Origin: Paenibacillus sp. BIC5C1
Lineage (GTDB): Bacteria; Bacillota; Bacilli; Paenibacillales; Paenibacillaceae
Assembly (NCBI RefSeq): GCF_032399705.1
Contig: NZ_CP135922.1
Coordinates: 7,014,282 to 7,078,281, forward strand
Direction of reading: 5' to 3'
Length of the DNA: 64,000 nt
The translations under genes were made by a program, and so were the position numbers. Below are positions 17,157 to 27,787 of this stretch, piece after piece. Positions within the stretch are counted from its first letter, which is position 1; each line of letters opens with the position of its first letter. A model generated the notes under the pieces. The model did not search any database. It was given only the letters and a program-made list of their open reading frames with translations, and was not told the DNA's origin.

Positions 17157-18689
17157 CTAGTTCAAGTATGTCAACGGATTTTCCACCGTTCCGTTCTTGA
17201 TAATCTCAAAATGCAGATGCGTTCCGGTCGAACGGCCCGTGTTGCCCATGACGCCGATGCTTTCACCTTTTTCAACGACTTGTCCAACCTTAACACCAAT
17301 GCTGTTCAAGTGCCCATAAAGTGTTTCGTATCCATTACGATGGTTAATAATAATAACATTGCCATAACCACTCTTCTGTCCTGCAAAAGTAATCACGCCC
17401 TCATCAGACGCTTTCACGTCCCGATTACCGACAAGATCGACACCTTTGTGCTGACGACCCCAGCGTTGTCCAAAGCTGCTGCTCATCGTAGCGTTTGATA
17501 CCGGCCAAGCAAATTCGCCTGTACCTTCACCGACCACTTTGGTTCCACTCAGAACCACTTCAGTAACCGCTGCTTTGATGACTTCCTGGCCAAGCCATTC
17601 CTCCTGAACGACTTCACCATTTTCCTTCGTTATCCGATATTGCATGCTTTTCAGACCGCTTTGACCTGGACGCACCACTTTGGTTGTGCCTGCTTTGAGC
17701 TCAGCACTTTTGCGTACTTCCACCTGCGGTTTAATCTCAATCTGTTCAACCACCTGTTCTACCGATTTAACAGTAACGGCTGGTTTTGGCACCGTCAGTG
17801 TAAGCTCGTCCCCAATTTGCAGCGACGTTTCTTTGATGCCCGGGTTATGTTTGCGAATTTCGCTTTGCGTAATTTCGTATTTGGCGGCAATGGAAGAGAT
17901 CGTATCTCCTTCACGCACGACATAAGTTACAGGCGCGTCTTTACCAACGGTTAAAGCTTCAACCGCCTCGGACACATCCCATATTTTGTTTGGATCAGCC
18001 TTCACCACATCTGTCGCTACATCTTCTTTGATGCCCACCGACTTCAGCGTAGTACTTGGCCCCTCGGCTTTCTTCGATGAGTTTGCTGATACCGACTTCG
18101 TCTTGAGCGAACTGCGCACAGCCGATGCCGATATGTACTTGTTCTGCACTTGTTCCAGAATCGCGTCTGCTGTTGCCTGATCCTTCACAATGCCGATCAC
18201 TTCACCGTCTACCTTGAGCTCTACTCCCTTGGCATAGGCGGTAAGCATGTCGCCGAGCTTGTCCAGCGTCTCATCGCTGTTGACTACGGGTTTGTATGCT
18301 TTAATGGTTTCGGTCGTGATGCCGTCTGTGTTCAGCACCATTTCCGCCTCTGGATATTTATTTTGAAATTCATCGGTTTTGTCTGCAAATAATTTCTGTA
18401 ATTGCGCCTCATCCGTGATGGTACCAATCTCATTTCCTTTAACCATCACTTTATAATAAGGGACGGTGTTTGCAGCAACGTATTGTTTGCCTGCGAATCC
18501 GATCGATGCAGCGATGAATAAACCGCATGCTGCTGTAATGATCCATTTGCGCGAGGCCAGAACGCGCTTTTTGTTTCCACTGAAGTTGGACATGCTCATG
18601 TTGTTTTTGTCTTCGGCCGTCCGGTGTTCCCCGGATTGTTCGTGTTCCCGGTTTTTGTCCGGTTGGCGTATGCCTCTGAAACCTTTCAT
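17157..18689 (-). CDS. Membrane-anchored LysM-G5-M23 peptidoglycan endopeptidase
   Basis: A 510-residue protein. A Lys/Arg-rich cytoplasmic N-terminus precedes one membrane helix (WIITAACGLFIAASIGFAG, about 49-67). LysM is at about 258-302 (YVVREGDTISSIAAKYEITQ), G5 at about 305-390, and a C-terminal M23 domain at about 395-510. Zinc ligands are visible in HKGVDLVG and HLHFE. M23/LytM enzymes cleave peptidoglycan cross-links. AAAGGAG precedes the ATG. The location next to walRK suggests it could be in the WalR regulon, but no WalR box was demonstrated. Confidence 0.92.
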   Translation of the reverse strand: MKGFRGIRQPDKNREHEQSGEHRTAEDKNNMSMSNFSGNKKRVLASRKWIITAACGLFIAASIGFAGKQYVAANTVPYYKVMVKGNEIGTITDEAQLQKLFADKTDEFQNKYPEAEMVLNTDGITTETIKAYKPVVNSDETLDKLGDMLTAYAKGVELKVDGEVIGIVKDQATADAILEQVQNKYISASAVRSSLKTKSVSANSSKKAEGPSTTLKSVGIKEDVATDVVKADPNKIWDVSEAVEALTVGKDAPVTYVVREGDTISSIAAKYEITQSEIRKHNPGIKETSLQIGDELTLTVPKPAVTVKSVEQVVEQIEIKPQVEVRKSAELKAGTTKVVRPGQSGLKSMQYRITKENGEVVQEEWLGQEVIKAAVTEVVLSGTKVVGEGTGEFAWPVSNATMSSSFGQRWGRQHKGVDLVGNRDVKASDEGVITFAGQKSGYGNVIIINHRNGYETLYGHLNSIGVKVGQVVEKGESIGVMGNTGRSTGTHLHFEIIKNGTVENPLTYLN

Positions 18690-19147
18690 GATTCTCTCCT
18701 TTTCAGCACTTCTCAGTTCGCATTTCTGTCAAGACATCACCCAGTGTGTCTGTCCCATGCTTGTCGATATTTGTATTCGGGTGTCCGCAAATCAGGACTT
18801 TAGCTGCGCTCGTAAAAGTGTCAAAATTTTAACCTTTTATCACACCCGTATACTTTAACACAGGTTTTACACTCATTTCAACTGTACACGTCATAGCGCA
18901 AAGCCGCGCCACGCTTGGTTTTCCTGTATTATCCATAAGATGGCAGAACAGAATTCTTCCCCATAACGCTTCTACTTCAGGTATACTATGTACTTTTGAC
19001 CATTTTTTAAGACTAGGTTCTAAGACCCACCGAAATGTGTTTTCTTTTTCATAAAAATACAAACCGAATATCCCTCCCCAGATCATCTCTGGTGAGGGAT
19101 TTCGTTAACTCTTGCTATAGAGTGCCTCATATGGCTGGATTGTATGC
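18690..19147. other. Intergenic region with one stem-loop
   Basis: No supported gene. Positions 19070-19082 (ATCCCTCCCCAGA) and 19088-19100 (TCTGGTGAGGGAT) form a 13-bp stem with one mismatch and a TCATC loop. No T-run follows on either strand. An 85-codon minus-strand frame here lacks a ribosome binding site and has atypical composition. Confidence 0.5.
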
Positions 19148-19933
19148 TTATTCCGCCTGAAGGACTTCCATCAGATTATCGTATTCTTCGCTCGTCAGAT
19201 ACTTGGAGATCACCTGCTCAATATCACGCAGCTCCTGTTCCGTTAAGCCGCCTTCCATGGCGCCTGAGATTTGCTGCATCTCTTTCTGAGGCAACTTGTT
19301 CATCAGCAGGCTGAAAATCTTTTCTTTTTCCTCCAACGGCAGCTTGTCTTTCTTGCCTGTGATGTCATCCGGAGATACTACAATCTCATCATTCCCTGAA
19401 GAAGCCGTACCTGTGGAGTTCGTACCTGTGGAGTTGCCGGATGCTGTATTGTTGCCAGTTGTTGTCCCAGAATCGGTACCCGTATTTGTGCCAGCATCTG
19501 CGTCTGTTCCCGCGGCTGAGGTGCCCCCTGAGCTTGAATTCGTAGCAGAAGAGTTCGTTCCTGAACCTGCTCCTTGACCCTCATCTGTTCCCGTAGCCTC
19601 TCCTGAGCTGTTGCCTGTATTCGCACCTGTTTCCCCGCTTTCTGTTCCATTGCCCATGACAGATATCGCATCTTCTGGAACATGTTCCTCCTCTGCTCCT
19701 GCCGGCTGATCTGTCGTTCCCGTTCCAGGCTTCTTCTCTTCACCGGACTTACCACCTAATGCACCCTGAAACATGGCCGTTAACCCCATGGGCTGCCCTT
19801 CCCACTGAATATTGAAACTCGCCAGCAGCGATTTTACATATGACTGAACGATTAATCCGGTTGTCAGCAGGGTCAGTGAACTGACCAGCATCACGGTAAG
19901 CAATATCTTAATGAACCATTGAAGCAACTTCAT
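19148..19933 (-). CDS. TM protein with long Gly/Thr/Ser low-complexity linker
   Basis: A 261-residue protein of unrecognised family. An N-terminal membrane helix (about 8-32, ILLTVMLVSSLTLLTTGLIV) is followed by a short amphipathic part. Residues 65-190 are an extremely low-complexity Gly/Thr/Ser/Asn/Ala linker. The C-terminal helical domain of about 65 residues (LPLEEKEKIFSLLMNKLPQK onward) contains EKEKIFSLL and SEEYDNLMEVL. GGAGGGAG precedes the ATG. The layout suggests a membrane-tethered sensor or interaction module. It sits between purA and the M23 peptidase. Confidence 0.7.
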   Translation of the reverse strand: MKLLQWFIKILLTVMLVSSLTLLTTGLIVQSYVKSLLASFNIQWEGQPMGLTAMFQGALGGKSGEEKKPGTGTTDQPAGAEEEHVPEDAISVMGNGTESGETGANTGNSSGEATGTDEGQGAGSGTNSSATNSSSGGTSAAGTDADAGTNTGTDSGTTTGNNTASGNSTGTNSTGTASSGNDEIVVSPDDITGKKDKLPLEEKEKIFSLLMNKLPQKEMQQISGAMEGGLTEQELRDIEQVISKYLTSEEYDNLMEVLQAE

Positions 19934-20048
19934 TCCCGTTCTCTCCCTCCGTTTTCCGACCCCATATCACATTCGATGTTTCAGGATCTATGAGTCTACT
20001 GTTAACCAGTATTGACGGAAATTCAGGGATTATATCAGGAAGACATGC

Positions 20049-20089
20049 GAAAAACCCCAGCCATCGCTAATTAAGCGATACCTGGGGCT
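20049..20089 (-). terminator. Terminator of purA
   Basis: Minus strand GCCCCAGGTATCGCT-TAATT-AGCGATGGCTGGGG followed by TTTTTC, about 70 bases after the purA stop. Confidence 0.85.
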
Positions 20090-20158
20090 CTATGATGCCA
20101 TATAGACATATCATTTGGATGAACGTTTAACTTCGTATTGCCGGGTTAACCTAGCTGC

Positions 20159-21544
<1,386 letters not shown>

Positions 21545-21616
21545 CTAACGGACAGTGAAAATCCCCCTCGGTTTACATCCAAGGGAAGGTTTTCGCTGCT
21601 TTAACGCAGCAGTACT

Positions 21617-21645
21617 AGTGTACCAGTCCCTTTTTTCAAAGTCAA
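21617..21645 (-). promoter_or_regulatory. Probable sigma-A promoter of purA
   Basis: Minus strand TTGACT (21645-21640), a 17-base spacer, then TACACT (21622-21617), about 170 bases before the purA start. The PurBox pair lies directly upstream of the -35. Confidence 0.6.
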
Positions 21646-21649
21646 ATCA

Positions 21650-21693
21650 AATGGCGAACAATTAGATATAGTCAAACTCTAATGTTCGGAATT
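21650..21693. promoter_or_regulatory. PurBox pair (PurR operator) upstream of purA
   Basis: The minus-strand AATTCCGAACATT (21681-21693) fits the Bacillus PurBox consensus AWWWCCGAACWWT at every position. A second, weaker box AATGGCGAACAAT (21650-21662) lies on the opposite strand about 18 bases away. The inverted pair abutting the purA promoter is the known PurR operator layout, implying repression relieved by PRPP. Confidence 0.7.
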
Positions 21694-21711
21694 GACTCTA
21701 TATTGCGACGC

Positions 21712-21760
21712 AAAAAACCGGCGAAGCCAGTCAAATCTTGCTTGACGGCTAACCCCGGTT
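21712..21760 (-). terminator. Terminator downstream of dnaB
   Basis: Minus strand AACCGG ... AGCCGTCAAGC / TTGACTGGCT ... CCGGTT followed by TTTTTTG. A second long stem, GGGGACAG / CTGTCCCC (21842-21891), abuts the dnaB stop codon but has no T-run. Confidence 0.75.
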
Positions 21761-21890
21761 ATACGCTACGCGTTTAAATCCAACGCTATATGTCGTATTC
21801 ACAACGTATTTATGAGTTCATATAATCTAATGATTGATGTCGGGGACAGACGATTTCACTTTCCCAATGGAAGCAGTCTGTGCCTGTCCC

Positions 21891-23252
21891 CTACATGGCA
21901 AAGGCATCATTATGTGCCCGCTCGTAGTTAACGAATTTATTAAAGTTTTTTAGGAAGACCAGTTCCACCGTACCTACCGGACCATTACGCTGTTTGGCGA
22001 TAATAATCTCGATAATGTTTTTCTTCTCGGTCTCCTGGTTATAGTAGTCATCCCGGTATAGGAACGCAACGATGTCGGCATCTTGCTCGATCGAACCCGA
22101 TTCCCGCAAGTCACTCATCATCGGGCGTTTATCCTGACGCTGCTCTACACCCCGGCTCAGCTGAGACAAGGCAATAACCGGAACTTCCAGTTCCCGTCCA
22201 ATCTGTTTCAGTGTACGCGAAATCTCGGATACCTCTTGTTGACGGTTCTCGCCGGCTTTACCGCGTCCACTAATCAGTTGAAGGTAGTCGATCAGAATCA
22301 TGCCAAGGCCTTTCTCTTTCTTGAGACGACGGCATTTCGCACGAATGTCAGCTACGGTGATCCCTGGCGTATCGTCAATGTAGATATTGGCTTCATTCAA
22401 GGCTGCAATACCCATCGTCAGCTTCTGCCAATCTTCATCACCTTTGAAGTCACCCATACGCATGACACCCGCATCCAGATTGGCCTCTGCACAGATCATA
22501 CGCTGTACGAGCTGTGCGGCTGACATCTCCAGACTGAATATCGCAACCGTCTCCTGCGCTCGAATGGCTACATTCTGAGCGATATTGAGGGCAAAGGCGG
22601 TCTTACCTACAGATGGACGTGCAGCTACAATAATCAAGTCACTCCGCTGGAATCCGGCGGTCATCTTGTCCAGATCGATGAACCCTGACGGAATGCCCGT
22701 CGTCGTTCCCCGGTTCTGATGCAGCGTCTCTACTCGGTCGAATACTTCCATCAGTACATCCTGAATGGCTATAAAACCGCTACTGGAACGCCGGTTGGAA
22801 ATCTCCAGAATGCGCCGCTCTGCTTCTCCAAGCATAGCCGCGACATCCTCACCACCCGTGTATCCTTCACTCACAATTTGCGTAGCTGTACGAATCAGGC
22901 GACGCAGCATGGATTTCTCTTCGATAATCTGAGCGTAATAATCCACGTTCGCGGCAGTCGGAACACCATGAGCCAGCTTCGCCAGATAACTGACGCCGCC
23001 GATGTCCTCAAGCTCGCCTTTATCCTTCAGCAGCGAAGTCAGTGTCACAAGGTCAATCGGCTGATTTCCCTCGCCAAGCTGGATCATCGCTTCAAAAATT
23101 AATTGATGGGGTTTATCATAGAAATCCTCGGTTTGCACCCGTTCCATCGCTGTAATCAGGGCTTCGCCCTGCAACAGGATTGCACCCAGCACGGCCTGTT
23201 CGGCTTCCAGGTTCTGTGGGGGAATCCGGTCGAATAACATTTCGCCGCCCAT
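21891..23252 (-). CDS. dnaB: Replicative DNA helicase
   Basis: A 453-residue DnaB-family hexameric helicase (called DnaC in B. subtilis). The N-terminal primase-interaction domain begins DRIPPQNLEAEQAVLGAILL. The RecA-like domain has Walker A ARPSVGKTAFALN, Walker B MILIDYLQLI and the finger SQLSRGVEQR. It starts 1 base after the rplI stop. GGAAGAG within the rplI end may serve as ribosome binding site. It unwinds DNA ahead of the fork and is loaded at oriC by DnaA, DnaD, DnaB and DnaI equivalents. Confidence 0.97.
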   Translation of the reverse strand: MGGEMLFDRIPPQNLEAEQAVLGAILLQGEALITAMERVQTEDFYDKPHQLIFEAMIQLGEGNQPIDLVTLTSLLKDKGELEDIGGVSYLAKLAHGVPTAANVDYYAQIIEEKSMLRRLIRTATQIVSEGYTGGEDVAAMLGEAERRILEISNRRSSSGFIAIQDVLMEVFDRVETLHQNRGTTTGIPSGFIDLDKMTAGFQRSDLIIVAARPSVGKTAFALNIAQNVAIRAQETVAIFSLEMSAAQLVQRMICAEANLDAGVMRMGDFKGDEDWQKLTMGIAALNEANIYIDDTPGITVADIRAKCRRLKKEKGLGMILIDYLQLISGRGKAGENRQQEVSEISRTLKQIGRELEVPVIALSQLSRGVEQRQDKRPMMSDLRESGSIEQDADIVAFLYRDDYYNQETEKKNIIEIIIAKQRNGPVGTVELVFLKNFNKFVNYERAHNDAFAM

Positions 23253-23253
23253 C

Positions 23254-23697
23254 TTACTCTTCCGTTACCTGTACCTTCAAGGTAGCCTTCACTTCAGGGT
23301 GAACCTTGACGGTGACTTGTGTTACGCCGAGTGTGCGAATAGGCTCGTCCAGCTCAATTTTGCGTTTGTCGACTTTCAGACCTTTCGCTGCCAGAGCTTC
23401 TGCGATTTGTTTGCTCGTGATTGCTCCGAACAGACGGCCGCCTTCGCCAGATTTTGCTTTCAGTTCAGTCACTTCAGCTTCCAGCTTTTTAGCCAGAGCT
23501 TCCGCTTCTGCTTTTTCTTCCTGCTTACGTCTGTCTTCCGCTGCCTTCTGGTTATCCAATGTTTTCATGTTTCCATCTGTTGCTGGACGTGCGATTCCCC
23601 GTGGCAGAAGGAAGTTCTGTGCGTATCCCTCGGACACTTCCTTCACTTGTCCTTTTTTACCTTGACCCTTCATATCTTTTATAAAAATGACTTTCAT
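23254..23697 (-). CDS. rplI: 50S ribosomal protein L9
   Basis: A 147-residue protein with the L9 start MKVIFIKDMKGQGKKGQVKE and SEGYAQNFLLPRGIA. A connecting helix (about 50-78) and a C-terminal rRNA-binding domain (GEGGRLFGAITSKQIAEALA) follow. The length is normal. The ATG overlaps the gdpP stop (ATGA), and dnaB follows immediately, giving the conserved gdpP-rplI-dnaB unit. Confidence 0.97.
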   Translation of the reverse strand: MKVIFIKDMKGQGKKGQVKEVSEGYAQNFLLPRGIARPATDGNMKTLDNQKAAEDRRKQEEKAEAEALAKKLEAEVTELKAKSGEGGRLFGAITSKQIAEALAAKGLKVDKRKIELDEPIRTLGVTQVTVKVHPEVKATLKVQVTEE

Positions 23698-25682
23698 TCG
23701 AACAAACCCTCTTCCTTTTCGATTTCAGCCAGTACGTTCGTCAGCCGTTTTTCCGCCTCTCCAAGCGTTCCTTCAAGCTGCACGGCAGCATTCGTCAAAT
23801 GTCCGCCACCGCCCAGTCGTTCCATGACCACCTGAACATTCATGCGACCCAGCGATCTCGCGCTGATGCCAATCAGTCCATCCGGTCGTTCACTAATGAC
23901 AAATGAAGCGACCACGTCGGTCATATTGAGCAATGTGTCCGCCACTTGGGCGATCATCATCTGTGGAATCTTGTTGCCAGGGTCTGTGACCGCCAGCGCA
24001 ATGTTCCCGTATACCATTTTAGCATGCTTTATGATTTCTGCCTTAGCAATATATTCTGACAAATCTTCTTTCATCAGCCGCTGGATCATAATGGTATCTG
24101 CACCACTACGACGCAGGAAGCCTGCCGCTTCAAACGTTCTCGATCCCGTATGGAGTGCAAAATGCTTCGTATCCACCGTAATCCCGGCTAATAATGCCGT
24201 CGCTTCCAGTGGAGTAAATTGCACCTTGTCGTGAATATATTGGAGTAGCTCAGTCACCAGTTCTGCTGCCGAGGAGGCATATGGTTCCAGATAGATCAAC
24301 ACAGCATCGTTAATGAATTCTTCACCCCTACGGTGATGATCCACAACCACGACACGCGTAGCGGATTGAACCAGCTTCGGCTCCATTGTCATGGATGCCT
24401 TGTGTGTATCGACAACAACGAGCAACGTATGCTCCGTCATCATCTGGGTGGCCTGTTCCGGCGATACAAAGGCTTTGGACAGCTTTTCATCCTTATTTAC
24501 CTGTTCCATCATGCGTTCAATGGAAGGATTGGGCCCATCCAGTACAATTCGTGCTTCCACATTGTACAGACTTGCCGCTTTCCATACCCCAATAGACGCA
24601 CCAATCGCATCCATATCAGGCATTTTGTGGCCCATGATAATTACCCGGTCGCTCTCCTGCATCAGATCACGCAATGCATGTGCGATAACCCGGGCTCTTA
24701 CCCGTGTACGTTTCTCAACCGCGTTAGACTTCCCACCGTAAAAGGACAACCGTTGTCCAGATTTGACGGCAGCCTGGTCACCACCACGGCCAAGTGCCAT
24801 ATCCAGACTGGACTGAGCTAGTTCTCCCATCTCACTGATGGAATCCGAACCAAATGCCAGTCCTACACTTAGTGTCATTGGCACCTTAAGATCAGCGGTC
24901 ATCTCACGGACTTCATCCAGAATGACAAACCGGCTCTGCTCCAGTTCCTGCAAAGACTTATAGTTCAGCATCATGAGATAACGATCAGAGGAGAGGCGGC
25001 GCAGGTACACCTCATACCGTTTCGCCCAGGACGTGATCTCACTTGTTACGCGGGCAATCAGTGCAGTTCGCTGCTGGTCGTCCATGCCTTGGGCTGCTTC
25101 GTCCAGATTATCGAGAACCAGAATGCCCAGTGCAATGCGTTCATTCTCATATTTATCACGAAGAATGGCTAGCTCCGTAATCTCGTAGACATATACATAC
25201 CGTTCCTGCGGATTATGGATAACACCATAATATCGATCATCCAGTTGGAATTCGTCATGAAGTTCCTTGGACGGCTCCTTGGTCCCATCCTTTTTTTCCT
25301 TCGGTTGAGGAAGTTTAGGAAATAAATTTTGCAGCGGATTGCCTACCATCGTCTTCTCTTGGAACATGTCCGCGACGAAGCGATTATGCCACTCTACGGT
25401 ACGATCTTCGCTGTACAGCACAATACCGAATGGGAGCATGCTGACCGCTTCTCCCTCCATTCGCTTAATCCGAATGGACAGGCCATTAATGTAGTCGTTA
25501 AGCTCACGACGGAACGCGAGCTCCGCCTTAATCATGACGATTCCCAGCGCCGAAGCCAGTATCAGACTAATCAAACCAAGCGTCCAGTTGTAGATGGTCA
25601 CGAACATAACAAGCAGAAGCAGCAGTATGAACGCCCATACGGTATAGTAGCCGTGCCAGCGTTTCTTCAGAAATTTAGGCAT
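23694..25682 (-). CDS. gdpP: c-di-AMP phosphodiesterase GdpP
   Basis: A 662-residue membrane enzyme that hydrolyses c-di-AMP to pApA. Two membrane helices lie within residues 10-50, then a PAS-like domain (about 80-150) and a degenerate GGDEF domain (about 175-305). The DHH domain (about 340-490) contains GHKMPDMDAIGAS, VVDTHKAS and VVVDHHRRGEE. DHHA1 ends with GGGGHLTNAAVQ. It overlaps rplI by four bases and follows the DUF2232 gene closely. Confidence 0.95.
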   Translation of the reverse strand: MPKFLKKRWHGYYTVWAFILLLLLVMFVTIYNWTLGLISLILASALGIVMIKAELAFRRELNDYINGLSIRIKRMEGEAVSMLPFGIVLYSEDRTVEWHNRFVADMFQEKTMVGNPLQNLFPKLPQPKEKKDGTKEPSKELHDEFQLDDRYYGVIHNPQERYVYVYEITELAILRDKYENERIALGILVLDNLDEAAQGMDDQQRTALIARVTSEITSWAKRYEVYLRRLSSDRYLMMLNYKSLQELEQSRFVILDEVREMTADLKVPMTLSVGLAFGSDSISEMGELAQSSLDMALGRGGDQAAVKSGQRLSFYGGKSNAVEKRTRVRARVIAHALRDLMQESDRVIIMGHKMPDMDAIGASIGVWKAASLYNVEARIVLDGPNPSIERMMEQVNKDEKLSKAFVSPEQATQMMTEHTLLVVVDTHKASMTMEPKLVQSATRVVVVDHHRRGEEFINDAVLIYLEPYASSAAELVTELLQYIHDKVQFTPLEATALLAGITVDTKHFALHTGSRTFEAAGFLRRSGADTIMIQRLMKEDLSEYIAKAEIIKHAKMVYGNIALAVTDPGNKIPQMMIAQVADTLLNMTDVVASFVISERPDGLIGISARSLGRMNVQVVMERLGGGGHLTNAAVQLEGTLGEAEKRLTNVLAEIEKEEGLFE

Positions 25683-25693
25683 GACTCATCACC

Positions 25694-26614
25694 CTATCGT
25701 TTTGGTTTCGATATTGCCTCGCGAAGCGGGAACGCCAGATCGATAATCCCGATAATCCGCAGCGGTCCAATGAAGAAGACTGCTGCCGCCAGCAAATATG
25801 GTACAACCGGATTCCATTTCTTTGCATGTGAGAGAAAGAAGAAGAAGCCGATAGCTTGAATCATGAAGCCCAAATTGATTAGAGGCGACAAGTTCATGGC
25901 AATCATGGTCCAGTACGATCCGTCACTCTGTCTGGATATCACTTCGAACAACAATGCCAGGAAGTAATACCAGATCAGGGCACGCGGCATACGCCATTCA
26001 CGCGCAGGTGGAAATTTCGGTACAACCACACCCATAACGTTCAGAATCGGACGTGCAATGAGATGTGTGATTAGAGCCATGACCAGAGACGTGACCACCA
26101 AGGCGAATGGAATCATAAGCTGCGTCTGTCTTGCGACATCCTGTGTCATTTCAGGTGTCCATACAAACCCATTTACCATCTGACTGGATGAATTCGTCAG
26201 CGGTTCAATCGTCAATCTGACCACATCATCAATATAACTCGACAAATCAAACTGGAAGATTACACTTCCAATCAACAGGACCAACAGATATTCGGCCAGC
26301 ATGGCTCCGCTTCCTACCATTAGGGCGAATAGGGCTGACTTTTTTTTCTTGTACGCATTGCCCATAACAATGGCGGGCAGGGTGAACAAAAGCAGTAATA
26401 ACAAATAAATCGGACTAAATATGACCAAAATAATCGCCACTGGGACGAGATGCCATATGAATGATTTTACCGGTAATGAAGCAAACAAAATAACTCCAGG
26501 TATCATCATGAAAAATATGGCCAGAACCGATAAAGGAGTTAACAGCGAAAGTAGCAAGAGCAGATAAACTACGCTCCAGACAGCTGATTTAAAGCTAAAT
26601 TTCAACAAATTCAC
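25694..26614 (-). CDS. DUF2232 (YybS-like) membrane protein
   Basis: A 306-residue protein with about eight membrane segments, matching the YybS/DUF2232 family found upstream of gdpP in Bacillales. The function is unknown and a transporter-like role has been suggested for the fold. The given start is GTG, overlapping the stop of the MazG-like gene (GTGA). A TTG two codons on, with AAGAGGTG upstream, is an equally good start. Confidence 0.85.
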   Translation of the reverse strand: MNLLKFSFKSAVWSVVYLLLLLSLLTPLSVLAIFFMMIPGVILFASLPVKSFIWHLVPVAIILVIFSPIYLLLLLLFTLPAIVMGNAYKKKKSALFALMVGSGAMLAEYLLVLLIGSVIFQFDLSSYIDDVVRLTIEPLTNSSSQMVNGFVWTPEMTQDVARQTQLMIPFALVVTSLVMALITHLIARPILNVMGVVVPKFPPAREWRMPRALIWYYFLALLFEVISRQSDGSYWTMIAMNLSPLINLGFMIQAIGFFFFLSHAKKWNPVVPYLLAAAVFFIGPLRIIGIIDLAFPLREAISKPKR

Positions 26615-26928
26615 CTCTTACGCATGTGATCTTCTAGCGCGGAAATATCCTGGTACCAATCTTCCAACTGGTGACCTTCCTGTTTATGCTTTTTCAATTT
26701 CTCAACAAGCAGTGCATCCAGATCCTTGAAAGGAATACCGAGCCTGCGGCCCAATATGTAACTACTCATCATCAAACTGGCGAGACTGTCCCCGATTCGG
26801 GTTGTACTGCCTTCCCATAACGCTTTGAATAATCGGGATACCTGATCAAGTACTTCGGTTTTAAGCCATTCAATCACTTTAGCGCGTTTGGCTACATCCA
26901 GTTCTTTAGGCATATTGGCGAAAGTCAC
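26611..26928 (-). CDS. MazG-like family protein
   Basis: A 105-residue helical protein. Residues 15-80 (AKVIEWLKTEVLDQVSRLFK, then SLASLMMSSYILGRRLGI) resemble the small MazG-like proteins of Firmicutes, related to all-alpha NTP pyrophosphatases. The acidic EExxE/D metal motif of active MazG is not obvious, so activity is doubtful. It starts at GTG after GGGGGA; the ATG at codon 6 is an alternative. It overlaps the next gene by four bases. Confidence 0.7.
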   Translation of the reverse strand: MTFANMPKELDVAKRAKVIEWLKTEVLDQVSRLFKALWEGSTTRIGDSLASLMMSSYILGRRLGIPFKDLDALLVEKLKKHKQEGHQLEDWYQDISALEDHMRKR

Positions 26929-26990
26929 TCTCCCCCGAAAAAGCTTTATTCTCCATTATAGCATAAAAAGGGGGGCCGCAAAATTACCCC

Positions 26991-27011
26991 AAAAAGCGGA
27001 GAAGTCCTCCG
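26991..27011 (-). terminator. Probable short terminator
   Basis: Minus strand CGGAG-GACTT-CTCCG followed by CTTTTTGGGG. The stem is short. It lies about 170 bases after the CBS-domain gene stop. Confidence 0.45.
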
Positions 27012-27177
27012 AAACTTATCTCAGGTACTTTGCGGGGACCCCGTAGAACGAATTCGTATTTTATCTTGTCAAAAATTCATTTAAGTTCGCTCTTGTTCAG
27101 CTCTTCTTAAGTTTAACATGATACCGGACGGCTGTGATTATCCACGTTGCTGCAACAATATCGAAATTTGTTTCGAC

Positions 27178-27603
27178 TTACTTCACTTTCATGGATTCCT
27201 TGGCCACAATACCCTCGCAATACTCAATAATTTGACTCCGTCTTACGATCCCAATGAAACGCTCCATATCATCAACAACCGGCACAAAGTTCTGAACTTT
27301 GGCCAAATTAATCAAATCCTCCATGTTGGCTTCTATGGATACCGGTTTGATATCCAACCGAAGTGGAACGTCCTTGAGCAGAAATTTTGAAGCGTTTTCA
27401 AATGTGATCTTTCCCTCGGCGTTCTTCATATACCATAACAGGTCACCTTCGGTAACCGTTCCGATATACTTGCCTTCCTTATTCAAAATGGGCACCGCCG
27501 TGAACCGATGATATTCCATCCGTTCCAACGTTTGCCGCAGAGTAGAATCCGACGTTACGCACGTAACTTCTTGTTTGGGCAGCAAAAAAAATGCGATGTT
27601 CAT
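27178..27603 (-). CDS. CBS-domain pair protein
   Basis: A 141-residue protein made of two CBS motifs: about 12-60 (TLERMEYHRFTAVPILNKEG, YIGTVTEGDLLW) and about 75-130 (VQNFVPVVDDMERFIGIVRR). Such pairs bind adenine nucleotides or c-di-AMP in related proteins. The ligand here is not shown. The start MNIAFFLLPKQEV at 27603 is the conserved beginning of this family. AAGGAGG is 12 bases upstream. The earlier ATG at 27633 lacks a site. Confidence 0.8.
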   Translation of the reverse strand: MNIAFFLLPKQEVTCVTSDSTLRQTLERMEYHRFTAVPILNKEGKYIGTVTEGDLLWYMKNAEGKITFENASKFLLKDVPLRLDIKPVSIEANMEDLINLAKVQNFVPVVDDMERFIGIVRRSQIIEYCEGIVAKESMKVK

Positions 27604-27715
27604 ACCCTTAAGTATCCTCCTTATGAATTTCATCAGTCAGCTTATTACATTCAACTTACATAGTACGCATTAGAACGCAAGATGTTCCAAAAGGACATGA
27701 TTCCTTCTACAAAGT

Positions 27716-27751
27716 AAAAAAAACAGCAGCCCGCCAATAAACGCACTGCTG
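27716..27751 (-). terminator. Terminator of the LCP gene
   Basis: Minus strand CAGCAG ... CTGCTG stem with a 16-base loop followed by TTTTTTTT, 37 bases after the stop codon. Confidence 0.75.
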
Positions 27752-27787
27752 ATCGTTGTCAAAAACATAACGGCTGTATGGAATTGG

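Noticed and set aside
18829..19086. 85-codon minus-strand frame between the M23 and low-complexity genes
   Set aside because: No ribosome binding site and no recognisable domain; its start overlaps the 19070-19100 stem-loop.
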